Assembly (NCBI GenBank): GCA_002813895.1
Contig: CP024912.1
Coordinates: forward strand, 620,001-684,000
DNA length: 64,000 bases
Direction of reading: 5' to 3'
Source: Cyanobacterium sp. HL-69
GTDB lineage: Bacteria > Cyanobacteriota > Cyanobacteriia > Cyanobacteriales > Cyanobacteriaceae
Positions 36,666 through 46,532 of this stretch are shown here, piece after piece; positions within the stretch are counted from its first letter, which is position 1; each line of letters begins with the position of its first letter. The position numbers and the translations under genes were made by a program. The notes beneath the pieces were generated by a model. The model worked only from the letters and a program-made list of their open reading frames with translations. It was not told the origin of the DNA and did no database searches.

Positions 36666-38402
36666 TTGGAAAAAAAAGCAAAATCGATTTATTGGCAACT
36701 AACCCCCTATGTTCGCCCTCAGCTAAAAACTATTGTGGGAGCATTCCTCTGCACCATTGGATTTACTATTTTCTGGCCTATATTGGCTTGGTTAGCAGGA
36801 GAAATGGCAGAATATGTTGGGCAGGGTGATTTAGCTTCTATTGTTTCCTTGGCAGGGTTCGCGGCCATAATATTTTTCATTCGGGGCATCGTACAATACG
36901 GGCAAGATACCCTTATGGCAAAGGCTGCGTTATACATTGCCCTCGATGTACGCAAATTGGTTTATGGACATTTACAAAAATTAAGTCTTAGTTATTTTGA
37001 GTCTGCAAAAACTGGGGATTTATCCTATCGTTTAACGGAAGATGTGGACAAAATAGGAGAGGTAATTAATAAAATATTTCAGCAATTTCTACCTAGTATT
37101 TTGCAATTAATTGCGGTTTTAGGGTACATGATTTATGTCAATTGGCAGCTAACTATTTCTACTTTAATTATTGCTCCTTTGATGGCTGTATTAATTGGAG
37201 CTTTTGGTTCAAGGTTGTTGGATTTGACTAGAAAAAGCCAAAATCGTATCTCTAATTTATCAGCATTGATTACGGAGGTTTTTGGTGGTATTAGATTAGT
37301 ACAGGCTTTTGCGGCGGAAGAATATGAAATAAATCGCTTTGGTATTGAGGCAGAAAGTAATAGAAGAAGCAAGTTTGCCGCGGAAAGAATTAAGGCTCTG
37401 CAATTTGTGGTAGTGGGCTTTCTTGAGGCCATGAGTGTAATTTTGCTATTTTTCCTTGGAGGTTGGCAAATTTCTCAGGGTAATATGACGGGTACTGATT
37501 TTGTGAGCTACATTGCAGCGGTGGCTTTGTTAATTGATCCTATTTCTATTACTACGAATAATTATAATGAGTTTAAGCAGGGGGAGGCTTCGGTAGAGCG
37601 TGTTTTTGAGTTGTTAAGTTTACAACCTTTGGTAGTAGAAAAAACAGAACCTATTATTCTTGAAAAAGCTAGTGGTTTGGTAGAATATCGTAATGTTAGT
37701 TTTGCTTATAATGAAGAGAAATATGTTTTAAATAATATTGATTTATCAGTAAAAAAAGGAGAAACGATCGCCCTTGTGGGTACTTCTGGAGCGGGAAAAA
37801 GTACCATGGTGAACCTGTTACCTCGTTTCTATGATGTAACCGCAGGAGAGATTTTAATTGATGGTATTAATATCAAAGATTTAACCATTAAAAGCCTGAG
37901 AAAACAGATCGGAATTGTACCCCAAGAAACTAATTTATTTTCAGGAACTATTGCGGATAATATTGCTTTTGGTCAAACAGATTTTGATATTCAATTAGTA
38001 GAAAGAGCGGCTATAATTGCCAATGCAGATCATTTTGTGAAGGATTTAACCCAAGGTTACTATAGTTATGTAGGGGAAAGGGGTGTTAGTCTTTCTGGTG
38101 GACAAAGACAGCGCATTGCGATCGCACGGGCGATGTTTTTAGATCCCCCCATTCTCATCCTTGACGAAGCCACCTCGGCCCTCGACTCAGAGTCCGAAGC
38201 CCTGGTACAAGAGGCTCTCGAAAGGATTATGCAAGAGCGTACCGTATTCGTCATTGCCCACCGTCTAGCCACCGTCAGAAGGGCTGACCGCATCTTGGTA
38301 TTGGATAAAGGTAAAATTATAGAGTCAGGTAATCATGAGCAATTATTAGAACAAAATGGACGTTATGCCCGTTTTCACGCTCAGCAATTCTATGATAATT
38401 AA
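36666..38402 (+). CDS. ABC exporter, fused permease and ATPase (MsbA/lipid A type)
   Basis: A 578-residue half-transporter: six membrane helices in residues 1-310, then an ATP-binding domain with Walker A GTSGAGKST, signature LSGGQRQR and Walker B ILILDEATSALD. The start is TTG 36666, since the next Met lies inside the second membrane segment. Probably works as a homodimer exporting lipids or hydrophobic compounds; substrate unknown. Composition shifts to C-rich after a HIP1 site near 38116, at the start of the most conserved ATPase motifs. Confidence 0.9.
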   Translation: MEKKAKSIYWQLTPYVRPQLKTIVGAFLCTIGFTIFWPILAWLAGEMAEYVGQGDLASIVSLAGFAAIIFFIRGIVQYGQDTLMAKAALYIALDVRKLVYGHLQKLSLSYFESAKTGDLSYRLTEDVDKIGEVINKIFQQFLPSILQLIAVLGYMIYVNWQLTISTLIIAPLMAVLIGAFGSRLLDLTRKSQNRISNLSALITEVFGGIRLVQAFAAEEYEINRFGIEAESNRRSKFAAERIKALQFVVVGFLEAMSVILLFFLGGWQISQGNMTGTDFVSYIAAVALLIDPISITTNNYNEFKQGEASVERVFELLSLQPLVVEKTEPIILEKASGLVEYRNVSFAYNEEKYVLNNIDLSVKKGETIALVGTSGAGKSTMVNLLPRFYDVTAGEILIDGINIKDLTIKSLRKQIGIVPQETNLFSGTIADNIAFGQTDFDIQLVERAAIIANADHFVKDLTQGYYSYVGERGVSLSGGQRQRIAIARAMFLDPPILILDEATSALDSESEALVQEALERIMQERTVFVIAHRLATVRRADRILVLDKGKIIESGNHEQLLEQNGRYARFHAQQFYDN

Positions 38403-38428
38403 TAGTTTAAACCTCCATTGCCCTATCG

Positions 38429-38857
38429 TTAAGCCATAGACACAAGGGCTAACTGTTGCATCTTTTTAAAAATATTGAGAAAACCATTGGCACGGGAAGG
38501 AGTCAAACTAGCTTGTAAACCAGTTTCCTCGATAAAATCAGGTTCAATGGTAACAATTTCTTGGGGGGTTAAACCATTCAGAGAATCAATTAAAAAAGCC
38601 ACTAATCCTTTTACCAATTGAGCATCAGAATCTCCCTGATAAAAAATTTGACCATCTTCTATATTTGAAATAATATAAACCTGGGATACACAACCAGAAA
38701 CCTTATTTTCTGAAGTTTTAGCAGTTTCGGGTAATGTTTCTAACTTTTTGGCATACCATAGCAACTGCTCATATTTTTGCTTAGGATTTTCCCTACGTTT
38801 AAATTTCTGAACAATCTTATCTAATTTTTCAGGTCTTGTGGTGGAATTAGAAGTCAT
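38429..38857 (-). CDS. sufE: SufE family Fe-S cluster assembly protein
   Basis: A 142-residue sulfur acceptor that partners the cysteine desulfurase SufS. The sulfur-accepting Cys56 lies in the conserved segment KVSGCVSQVYI. The length fits. It is convergent with the ABC exporter, with a 26-nt spacer. No other suf gene is nearby. Confidence 0.92.
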   Translation of the reverse strand: MTSNSTTRPEKLDKIVQKFKRRENPKQKYEQLLWYAKKLETLPETAKTSENKVSGCVSQVYIISNIEDGQIFYQGDSDAQLVKGLVAFLIDSLNGLTPQEIVTIEPDFIEETGLQASLTPSRANGFLNIFKKMQQLALVSMA

Positions 38858-38940
38858 TTTATCGAATTGTAAATATGGAGAACATTTAACTGTACTTTCT
38901 AGTCTAGGATAGAAAACGGGAAAAAAAAGGCGAACTTAAA

Positions 38941-39384
38941 ATGAATCACACAATTTTTCTATTTATCTCTAGGTGTAAGAAAGGTAATTTTGTTACTTTA
39001 CAGGCTGTTTCAATTTTACTCTTTTTAGGTTCTTTTCTCGCTCCTCTTGCTATGGCACAGGGTTTGAGTAGGGAAATTAATGGCAATATGGGGGGAAGTG
39101 TAAATAGTGGCGATTGTGGTTATATTGGTGCTAATCCCCATCATGTTATCAACCTCAGTGAGCAAAATTTTTCCCTTCATCTTCGGGTAGAAGCTAGTCA
39201 AGGGCAACCTACTTTATTAATTATAGGACCAAATAAGGGCGATCGCACCTGTATCTTAGGAGATACGGGGGCTGGAAAATTACCGCAAATGGGTGGAGTT
39301 TGGGCCCCAGGGCAGTACTCTATTTATGTAGGAGAAACAAGGGGTAGTCAACATCCCTTTACCCTCAAAATTGTTAATAGATAA
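38941..39384 (+). CDS. Secreted protein of unknown function
   Basis: A 147-residue protein with a hydrophobic segment and AMA-Q cleavage-like site (about residues 20-41), so exported. The mature part of about 107 residues is Gly-rich and beta-like, with two cysteines (GDCGYIG and RTCILGD) that could form a disulfide. Conserved-looking blocks are PTLLIIGPNKGDRTCILG and WAPGQYSIYVGE. No named domain recognised. Confidence 0.7.
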   Translation: MNHTIFLFISRCKKGNFVTLQAVSILLFLGSFLAPLAMAQGLSREINGNMGGSVNSGDCGYIGANPHHVINLSEQNFSLHLRVEASQGQPTLLIIGPNKGDRTCILGDTGAGKLPQMGGVWAPGQYSIYVGETRGSQHPFTLKIVNR

Positions 39385-39394
39385 AAAATAATTG

Positions 39395-40162
39395 CTAATT
39401 TCTGCTAGAAGAATATTGTATTTGTCTGATAGTGTTAAGGTTATTTGTTGTAATCGAGTTTATCCCTATTTTTATAAATTTTTCAGCTATTTTTTTATTA
39501 TCAACAGTCCATAAATGATATTCATATCCTCTGGCAATAAACTGATAAATATAATTTTTATTAAGAAATTGAGATACAGATGTACTGATACCATCTGCAT
39601 CAATATCATCTAGTTTTTTTAATAATTTATGAGCTGATAAACTTGAGAGTTTAATGCTATTAAAAGTTTTTAGACTTAATAATAATAATGTTTTTAACTC
39701 TGGCATTTGCTGTTTTACATTTTTCAAAGTTTTACTATTAAAAGAGATAATTACCAACTGATTTAAATTGATTCTATTATTTTTTAGGATACGCAATAAG
39801 TAGGGGACAATCTCAGGATCTGATTTTATTTCTAAAAACAGCTTTGTCTCTGAAGGTAATATTGCTAAAACTTCCTCTAGGGTAGGAATTTTTTCATTTT
39901 TAAAAGCAGAATTAAACCAATATCCGACATCTAATTTTTGTAATTCTGCCAAGGTCGAATCCTTAACAATTAACTTTTTATTAGCAACTCTAGCCGTGTG
40001 TGAGTCGTGAATACAAACAATCCGTTTATCTTTGGTTAAGTGAAAATCTCCTTCTATGCCATCAGCCCCTTGGGCTATAGCCAATCGAAAAGCTGCAAGG
40101 GTGTTTTCAGGGCTTTCTTTTGGTAAACCTCGATGCGCTATTATCATTGGCTGTATTGCCAT
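39395..40162 (-). CDS. Glycerophosphodiester phosphodiesterase
   Basis: A 255-residue GDPD-fold protein that hydrolyses glycerophosphodiesters to glycerol 3-phosphate and an alcohol. The active-site motifs are at the N-terminus: AHRGLPKESPENT with catalytic His9, then IEGDFHLTKDKRIVCIHD with metal-binding Glu/Asp and His. No signal peptide, so cytoplasmic. The C-terminal WTVDNKKIAEKF matches the family. It converges with the secreted-protein gene 10 nt away. Confidence 0.9.
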   Translation of the reverse strand: MAIQPMIIAHRGLPKESPENTLAAFRLAIAQGADGIEGDFHLTKDKRIVCIHDSHTARVANKKLIVKDSTLAELQKLDVGYWFNSAFKNEKIPTLEEVLAILPSETKLFLEIKSDPEIVPYLLRILKNNRINLNQLVIISFNSKTLKNVKQQMPELKTLLLLSLKTFNSIKLSSLSAHKLLKKLDDIDADGISTSVSQFLNKNYIYQFIARGYEYHLWTVDNKKIAEKFIKIGINSITTNNLNTIRQIQYSSSRN

Positions 40163-40594
40163 TATTCCTCCTCGTCAATAAAGTTGTGTAAGTTGTTAGT
40201 CGATTATAAATAGAGCAAAAAAACTCTCATCTCCCTATGGCTATATAATTTTGGAGATATTTGCTTATAATTTTACAACCCATATTATCAATGGGAAATA
40301 TTTTATGAGAAATCGTGGTAAGACAACTATTTTTTTATTTCACTCAATCGACAAATTTATTTAGAAATAATAATCTTAATAATTTTCCATAAAATTTAAG
40401 ATATAACAACAAAAATCAATGGTCAAATATATGAATTAAAAAAATAAGAATTAAGTTACAAATGTTCAAACAAAAGATTTAATTCTACACAAAAGGTAGA
40501 TTTATTTTTTACCTTATTGATATTGAAAAGATTAGTTACTTCTTGAGAGACTAAGTGGATTTTATTACGATAGTGAGATATGTTTAAATAAAGT
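40163..40594. other. AT-rich intergenic region
   Basis: About 430 nt between two minus-strand genes. I see no open frame of note, no tRNA and no strong hairpin. It should hold the GDPD promoter. Confidence 0.55.
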
Positions 40595-41506
40595 TTAAAG
40601 TAGCTCAATATATTTACGAATAAGACTAATGGTAACGGCGGGAAGTTCGAGATGGGGAGTTAATCCTACTTCTTCGATGACTTGGAAATATTTAATCGCA
40701 TTGGGGTTCATCTCGGCAAGGCGTTTGCCTATTTCGGGGCTAGTAAATTGAGATTCTCTACCCCAGACTATGGCAGTGGGGATGGTTAGTTGCTCGATAT
40801 GTTTGGATAAGTCAAAACATAAGTCTCCTCTGACAAAGGATAGGGCCGCATATTCGCCATTGGGTTGGGAGGCACTTTTGAGGTAGGAGGCGACTAATTC
40901 GGGGAAAATTCGTTGAGGATTGGCAAATTGTCTTTTTTCTAAAAAACTTTTAATGCCTGATTCACTGGCAACGCCGACATTATAAAAGAATTTATCTACT
41001 ATGGGGGTACTGATTATTTGAGCAAATAGGCTTTTGGTGTAGTTTTCTTCAAAGTCTGATAATCCTGCGGGGGTGAAGAGAATTAGTTGTTTGAAAAGGT
41101 AAGGCTGTGCGATCGCCACTTGCACTAAAAAGGCGGCGGTAAGGGAGGAGGCGACAACGGTGGTAGGCTCTTGACATACCTGCTCTAAAAATTCTGTAAT
41201 GGTAGTGAGGTAATCTTCTATGGTGTATTCTTTTTCGGGGTGAGCCGATTTTCCCCAACCAATTAAATCAGGGGCAATGATGCGATATTCCCCCGCAAAA
41301 GCAGGATAAACCTGTGACCACTCGTAAGCGGATGAACCTCCGCCAAAACCATGTAAAAACACTAAATTAGGTTTTTTTTCTTCTGATGAGGAAGATTGAC
41401 CTAAATTTTGTACCGATTGCCAAAAAAAACTGTCGGAGGAGTAATAAACCATATCTCCTAGGCTAGTATTGACAATATTTTCGATGAATCCAAGAGATTT
41501 AAACAT
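40595..41506 (-). CDS. Alpha/beta-fold hydrolase
   Basis: A 303-residue alpha/beta hydrolase. The oxyanion region is FLHGFGGGSSAYEW. The nucleophile elbow reads VVASSLTAAFL, so the usual G-x-S-x-G is A-S-S-L-T; the Ser in this turn is still present. The catalytic His is likely in LTPHLELP near the C-terminus. Cyanobacterial and plastid hydrolases with a similar elbow exist, some tied to chlorophyll or lipid metabolism, but the substrate is unknown. Confidence 0.83.
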   Translation of the reverse strand: MFKSLGFIENIVNTSLGDMVYYSSDSFFWQSVQNLGQSSSSEEKKPNLVFLHGFGGGSSAYEWSQVYPAFAGEYRIIAPDLIGWGKSAHPEKEYTIEDYLTTITEFLEQVCQEPTTVVASSLTAAFLVQVAIAQPYLFKQLILFTPAGLSDFEENYTKSLFAQIISTPIVDKFFYNVGVASESGIKSFLEKRQFANPQRIFPELVASYLKSASQPNGEYAALSFVRGDLCFDLSKHIEQLTIPTAIVWGRESQFTSPEIGKRLAEMNPNAIKYFQVIEEVGLTPHLELPAVTISLIRKYIELL

Positions 41507-41716
41507 AAAAGAAACAGGAAATATTTTTGTATTTTGATATTAATTATTATGTTAATCCAATTCCCATCATAATCATTTATTCCTTAACTTATAATTTATC
41601 GGTTATTACTTCTTGTCTTTAACTTCTTTTTCTTCTATTTTTCTGGAGAGGATTCTTGTGTATCACAATCAATTTGTATGTCAAGATGATTATAAAGAAA
41701 TTATAAAATTAATCCT

Positions 41717-43615
41717 ATGACACCATCGAAAATAGCTAGTTACGGTGAATGGCGATCGCCCGTAACCTCCGATTTAATCGTCTCAGGGAGCATTGGTTTA
41801 AGTTCCGTCAAATTTGACCAAAAAGACGTTTATTGGCTCGAAAATCGCCCCTCAGAAGGGGGTAGAGCCGTTATAGTTCGCTATACCAACGGAAAAAAAG
41901 AAGATGTCACCCCTGCTCCTTTTAACGTCCGTAGCCGAGTCCATGAGTATGGAGGGGGAGCTTTTTTGATTGATAACGGTACCATTTATTTTAGTAACTA
42001 TACAGATCAAAGGGTATATGTGCAGAAAATTGGACAACAACCCCACCCTCTCACCGCCGAATCAAAAGTACGATATACCGATTTTTGTCTTGATAAAAAC
42101 CGTCATCGTTTAATTTGTGTTGCCGAAGATCATAGTAACCCAGAAAAAGAACCAGAAAATAAACTTGTCACCATCGATTTAAACACAGGGAAAGTAGAGA
42201 ATTTGGTGCAAGGGGCAGACTTTTACACCTCCCCCCGCCTAAGCCCCGATAAATCGCAGTTGGCTTGGCTTTGTTGGCATCATCCCTATATGCCTTGGGA
42301 AAGTACCTTTTTACATCTAGGCACCTTTGATGAGGAAGGGAAAATCAGGAATGATGAAACCGTAGCAGGAAGCGACACCGAATCTATCTGTCAACCTGAA
42401 TTTAGTCCTAACGGTCTTTTATATTTTAGTAGCGATCGCACCGATTGGTGGAACTTATATCGTCGTAACCAAGATGGCAAAATCGAATCGGTATATCCCC
42501 TTAACGCAGAATTTGGTTATCCCCATTGGGTATTTGGGGAATCTGTTTACGGTTTTGCCAATGAAAACACCATCGTTTGTACCTATACCCAAAACGGAAT
42601 TTGGCATTTAGCTAGTTTAGACACCGAGAGAAAAAACCTTACTAATCTCAATATTGCCTATACCAATATTGCCTATTTACAGGTAAACGGCAGCCAAATT
42701 TTATTCACCGCTGGTTCTCCTAGTCAGCCCACCGCCGTGGTTTTGGGAGATACCATCAGCCAAGAAACTGACATATTACAACAGGCTAGTAACCTTGACT
42801 TAGACGTAGGTTATCTTACTCAACCCGAACAAATCGAATTTCCTACCAGTAACGGTAATACCGCCTATGCTTGGTATTATCCCCCCCAAAACAAAGACTA
42901 TCAAGCCCCAGAAGGGGAATTACCTCCTTTGTTGGTAAAAAGCCACGGTGGCCCCACTGCCATGACTACCGCTGGTTATAATCTGCGTATTCAATACTGG
43001 ACAAGTCGAGGTTTTGCCTTTGTGGATGTGAATTATGGTGGTAGTACGGGATATGGTCGAGAATATCGCCAAAGGTTAACTAAAAACTGGGGCATCGTTG
43101 ATGTGGAGGATTGTATTAATGTTGCTAAATACCTGGTAGAAGCCAAAAAAGTTAATCAAGAAAAATTAGCAATTTCGGGGGGGAGTGCAGGGGGTTATAC
43201 TACCTTAGCCGCTCTTACTTTCCATGATGTATTTAAGGCAGGGGCGAGTTATTATGGCATCGGAGATTTAGAAGTATTAGCCACCGACACCCATAAGTTT
43301 GAATCCCGTTATCTTGATAACCTCATCGGTAAATATCCCGAAGAAAAAGAAGTTTATAAAGTGCGATCGCCTTTATATCATATAGAAAAGCTATCCTGCC
43401 CCGTTGCCTTCTTCCAAGGATTAGAAGATAAAGTAGTACCTCCCAACCAAGCAGAGATGATGGTTAACGCCCTCACAGAAAAAGGAATTACCACCACCTA
43501 CGTTACCTTTGCCGATGAAGGACACGGTTTTCGGAAAGCAGAAAATATCAAAAAAGCCCTCGATGGAGAGTTCAACTTTTACGCAAAAATTTTCGGATTT
43601 TCTTGCCAAAATTAA
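41717..43615 (+). CDS. S9 family (prolyl oligopeptidase-type) serine peptidase
   Basis: A 632-residue enzyme with an N-terminal beta-propeller (about 1-370) and a C-terminal alpha/beta-hydrolase domain. The triad is visible: Ser in ISGGSAGGYTTLA, Asp in GLEDKVVPPNQ and His in DEGHGFRK. Family members are dipeptidyl or acylaminoacyl peptidases cleaving short peptides. No signal peptide, so probably cytoplasmic. A strong terminator follows. Confidence 0.9.
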   Translation: MTPSKIASYGEWRSPVTSDLIVSGSIGLSSVKFDQKDVYWLENRPSEGGRAVIVRYTNGKKEDVTPAPFNVRSRVHEYGGGAFLIDNGTIYFSNYTDQRVYVQKIGQQPHPLTAESKVRYTDFCLDKNRHRLICVAEDHSNPEKEPENKLVTIDLNTGKVENLVQGADFYTSPRLSPDKSQLAWLCWHHPYMPWESTFLHLGTFDEEGKIRNDETVAGSDTESICQPEFSPNGLLYFSSDRTDWWNLYRRNQDGKIESVYPLNAEFGYPHWVFGESVYGFANENTIVCTYTQNGIWHLASLDTERKNLTNLNIAYTNIAYLQVNGSQILFTAGSPSQPTAVVLGDTISQETDILQQASNLDLDVGYLTQPEQIEFPTSNGNTAYAWYYPPQNKDYQAPEGELPPLLVKSHGGPTAMTTAGYNLRIQYWTSRGFAFVDVNYGGSTGYGREYRQRLTKNWGIVDVEDCINVAKYLVEAKKVNQEKLAISGGSAGGYTTLAALTFHDVFKAGASYYGIGDLEVLATDTHKFESRYLDNLIGKYPEEKEVYKVRSPLYHIEKLSCPVAFFQGLEDKVVPPNQAEMMVNALTEKGITTTYVTFADEGHGFRKAENIKKALDGEFNFYAKIFGFSCQN

Positions 43616-43663
43616 AACCCTTCAGTTATAATGTAACTACCTAACACTTAAACCACACCTAAT

Positions 43664-43700
43664 AGCCAGAGCGAAACCCCTTTGCTCTGGCTCCCCTTTT
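43664..43700 (+). terminator. Rho-independent terminator after the S9 peptidase
   Basis: AGCCAGAGC (43664-43672) pairs perfectly with GCTCTGGCT (43684-43692) across an 11-nt loop and is followed by CCCC and a T run. Confidence 0.85.
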
Positions 43701-43734
43701 TGTATAAAAGAGTTGGGTGTGAAATTGTTCGATT

Positions 43735-43804
43735 AGGGGAATGGGGAATAGGCAATATTTTTATTCAAAAAACCTTCATTATCCATTCTCAATTATCCAT
43801 TACT
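43735..43804. repeat. Heptad repeats, two blocks
   Basis: Block one (43735-43755): aggggaa, tggggaa, taggcaa. Block two (43777-43804): cattatc, cattctc, aattatc, cattact. The last unit overlaps the stop codon of the Fur-family gene. Confidence 0.65.
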
Positions 43805-44309
43805 TATGGTGCCCCTCAGCGATCGCACGACTGCAACACCACTCACTAGGTAAAGTAGAAGGCCAACCCATTTCCAAGGCTTCCTGACAAATAGTCATCA
43901 CAGTCAATTGACAGTCAATTAGCTGAAAATCTTCCTTCTGACACTGTTTTAAACTGTGCTTGAGAATAGAATCGTCTTGAAATTCAATGGTTTTATTACA
44001 CTGAATGCAGACAATATGATGATGGTGATGGGGATAGGGATGGTTTAACTCATAATGTTTATGACCCTCTGCCAATTCTAGCTCCCGTAACACCCTCATT
44101 TTAGTCATCAATTTAACACTACGATAAATAGTCGATAAACTAATGTTTTCCCCTTGCTCATCCAAGAGATTGTGTAACTCCTCAGCACTCAAATGATTTC
44201 CTTGGGGAAGGTTATAAAAAACATCCAAGATTTTCTCCCTTTGGGGAGTCATACGCCATCCCCTAGAGTTGAGCTTTTTTTTGATTGATGCGGTGGTGTC
44301 TAAAGCCAT
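43800..44309 (-). CDS. Fur-family metal or peroxide regulator
   Basis: The start is placed at ATG 44309 (MALDTTASIKKKLNSRGWRMT); an upstream Met would add five residues. The 169-residue protein has a winged-helix DNA-binding domain (MTPQREKILDVF, then LSTIYRSVKLM) and a dimerisation domain with the HPYPHHHHHIVC metal-binding block and CIQCN. The tail (CCSRAIAEGHHK) is unusual and rich in Cys and His. Resembles cyanobacterial Fur/PerR types more than Zur; I cannot choose between FurA and PerR from sequence alone. Confidence 0.82.
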   Translation of the reverse strand: MALDTTASIKKKLNSRGWRMTPQREKILDVFYNLPQGNHLSAEELHNLLDEQGENISLSTIYRSVKLMTKMRVLRELELAEGHKHYELNHPYPHHHHHIVCIQCNKTIEFQDDSILKHSLKQCQKEDFQLIDCQLTVMTICQEALEMGWPSTLPSEWCCSRAIAEGHHK

Positions 44310-44382
44310 AAAGATTCCTGACAATTCTTTCTTTATTAATAATACTTCTCTTTGATGGCTATTTGCAACTACTTGGCTCTAA

Positions 44383-44399
44383 TTGAGAATAAACCTCAA
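44383..44399. promoter_or_regulatory. Possible operator of the Fur-family gene
   Basis: TTGAG-N7-CTCAA inverted repeat in the spacer upstream of the Fur-family gene. Position fits autoregulation, but it does not match a classical Fur box well. Confidence 0.25.
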
Positions 44400-44444
44400 A
44401 TATCTGTACAGATATAATTGATAATAATAGTTAATAATTAGGCT

Positions 44445-45506
44445 TTATCGTTTTGGTGCAATAAACATGGCATCGCCAAAGGAATAAAAACGATATTTTT
44501 CCTCGATCGCCCTTTGATATATACTAAGTAATCTTTCCCTACCAATGAGCGCTCCCACAAGCATCAACAGACTAGACTTTGGTAAATGAAAATTAGTAAT
44601 TAATCCATCAATAACCTTAAATTCATAACCAGGGTAGATAAAAAGATTGGTTTTGCCACGGTAAGGCATCAGGGCATTATGATGGGCAAAAGTCCCCTCC
44701 AAAGCCCTAACTACCGTCGTACCGACACTTATTACTCTCCCCCCACGGCTTTTGGTTTCCTTAATTTTATGGATGGTTTCCTCATTTACTTCAATCCATT
44801 CTTGGTGCATGTCATGGTTAAGAATATCCTCAGTTTCCACAGGGCGAAATGTGCCGATACCCACATGGAGGGTGATATGGGCGATCGCTACTTGTTTCTG
44901 GGCTAAATTATTAAATACATCCTCCGTAAAATGTAGTCCTGCTGTTGGCGCTGCGATCGCCCCTTGCTTTTGGGCGTAAATAGTTTGATACTGGGATGGT
45001 AGTGCCTCGGAATCCGTCACATAGGGAGGAAATGGAATATTACCCAACTTATCCAAAACATCCCAAAAAGAAGCTCCATTACCCACCGTAAACTCTAAAA
45101 TCCGTCCCCCGGTAGCCTCATCCTTATCAACCACCGTTGCCTTCAAATAAGCCCCCGTAGCTTCATCCTCAAAAACAATTTCCGCCCCCATACTAAATCG
45201 TTTTCCCGGTTTCACCAAAGCCAACCAACAAAGGGGAGACTTTTCCTCCACCAGCAACACCTCCACCATGGCACCCGTGGACTTTTTGCCATATAAACGA
45301 GCAGGAATTACACGGGTATTATTCAATACCAACAAATCCCCTGGTAAGAGTAAATCGGGAAGGCTAGAAAAAATTTTGTGGTCAATTCCTTCCTCTGGTT
45401 TTACCACCAACAGCCGAGATGAATCCCGAGGGATAACAGGATTCTGGGCAATTAATTCTTGGGGTAAAAAATAATCGTAACTAGATAACTTTAAATTTGG
45501 ATCCAT
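44445..45506 (-). CDS. queA: S-adenosylmethionine:tRNA ribosyltransferase-isomerase QueA
   Basis: Builds epoxyqueuosine in tRNA from preQ1 by transferring the ribosyl part of SAM. The 353-residue length is standard. Family blocks are clear: YDYFLPQELIAQNP, LLVLNNTRVIPARLYG, GAIAAPTAGLHFT and NFHLPKSSLLMLV. It starts 9 nt after sdhB on the same strand, so the two are probably one transcript. Confidence 0.95.
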   Translation of the reverse strand: MDPNLKLSSYDYFLPQELIAQNPVIPRDSSRLLVVKPEEGIDHKIFSSLPDLLLPGDLLVLNNTRVIPARLYGKKSTGAMVEVLLVEEKSPLCWLALVKPGKRFSMGAEIVFEDEATGAYLKATVVDKDEATGGRILEFTVGNGASFWDVLDKLGNIPFPPYVTDSEALPSQYQTIYAQKQGAIAAPTAGLHFTEDVFNNLAQKQVAIAHITLHVGIGTFRPVETEDILNHDMHQEWIEVNEETIHKIKETKSRGGRVISVGTTVVRALEGTFAHHNALMPYRGKTNLFIYPGYEFKVIDGLITNFHLPKSSLLMLVGALIGRERLLSIYQRAIEEKYRFYSFGDAMFIAPKR

Positions 45507-45515
45507 TTATTTATA

Positions 45516-46532
45516 TTATTTGTTAATATCTGTTTGTAAGGGAACATTATCTTTTGTAGCAGATTGAACAGCATTTATGAGCGATCGCACTTCCAAAACT
45601 CCCTCAGAAGCCTCAAAAGAAAAAGGTAACTTTCCAGCCGCCAACACCTTCAAACCTACAGGGGCAAGACTCAACAATCCTCGTAAATCTCGAAAATAAT
45701 TTCCCACCACCATCACCGCAAACTTACGCTCATCCACCCAACCCCCATCCTTCACCAAATCTACTAATACCTTACGATGACGAACAGGAGTACTACTTTT
45801 GCGAGACTCACGATCCAAAATTTTACCCTTTATCTTCGTAATTTGGTCTAAAGGTGCCACATCCATGGGGCATACCTCATTACACATATAGCAACGAGTA
45901 CAACCCCAAGCCCCCGACTCAATATTATTATATTTAGTCAACCTATCATCCCCAAAATCATCCCTCGAATCATCCACCATTCGATAGGCTTTTGCCAAAG
46001 CATGGGGGCCGACAAAACTATCATTAACCTCCTTTGCATTACACTCAGAGTAACAAGCACCACAAAGAATACAATTTCCCGTTTGTTCTAATAATTTTCT
46101 TTCTTCTGGACTTTGTAAAAACTCTTTTTCTGGAATATTTCGGGCGTTGCTACTTACGTAGGGTTCAACTTTTTCTAAATCATTCCAAAAGTTCCCCATA
46201 TCAACCACTAAGTCCTTCAATACGGGCATATTTCCTAAAGGAGAAATAATTATTTCAGGATTTTTTTCTTTTTCCCCAAAAGAAATTTTACTTAATTCTT
46301 CTCCCACATTTTCTTTACAAGCTAACGCCGAACGACCATTAATTTTCATGCCGCAACTACCGCAAATTGTGTTGCGACAATTTTTCCGAAAGGCAAGGCT
46401 ACCATCGATTTCCCACTTAATTCGATTTAAACATTCAAGAATAGTATTCTTGGGATTTACCTCTAGGGTATAGTCTTGAAAATGGGGAGATAAATTATTG
46501 TTTTGACGGAGAATTTTAAAAGTAACTTTCAT
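45516..46532 (-). CDS. sdhB: Succinate dehydrogenase/fumarate reductase iron-sulfur subunit
   Basis: Carries electrons from the flavoprotein subunit towards quinone at the membrane. At 338 residues it is longer than the usual 230-260. The N-terminal 2Fe-2S domain has CRNTICGSCG and a later Cys in SALAC; the C-terminal part has CILCGACYSEC and CTRCYMCNEVCP for the remaining clusters. The C-terminal extension of about 90 residues is a feature of cyanobacterial-type SdhB. sdhA is not adjacent, as is common in cyanobacteria. The downstream neighbour is queA. Confidence 0.9.
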   Translation of the reverse strand: MKVTFKILRQNNNLSPHFQDYTLEVNPKNTILECLNRIKWEIDGSLAFRKNCRNTICGSCGMKINGRSALACKENVGEELSKISFGEKEKNPEIIISPLGNMPVLKDLVVDMGNFWNDLEKVEPYVSSNARNIPEKEFLQSPEERKLLEQTGNCILCGACYSECNAKEVNDSFVGPHALAKAYRMVDDSRDDFGDDRLTKYNNIESGAWGCTRCYMCNEVCPMDVAPLDQITKIKGKILDRESRKSSTPVRHRKVLVDLVKDGGWVDERKFAVMVVGNYFRDLRGLLSLAPVGLKVLAAGKLPFSFEASEGVLEVRSLINAVQSATKDNVPLQTDINK

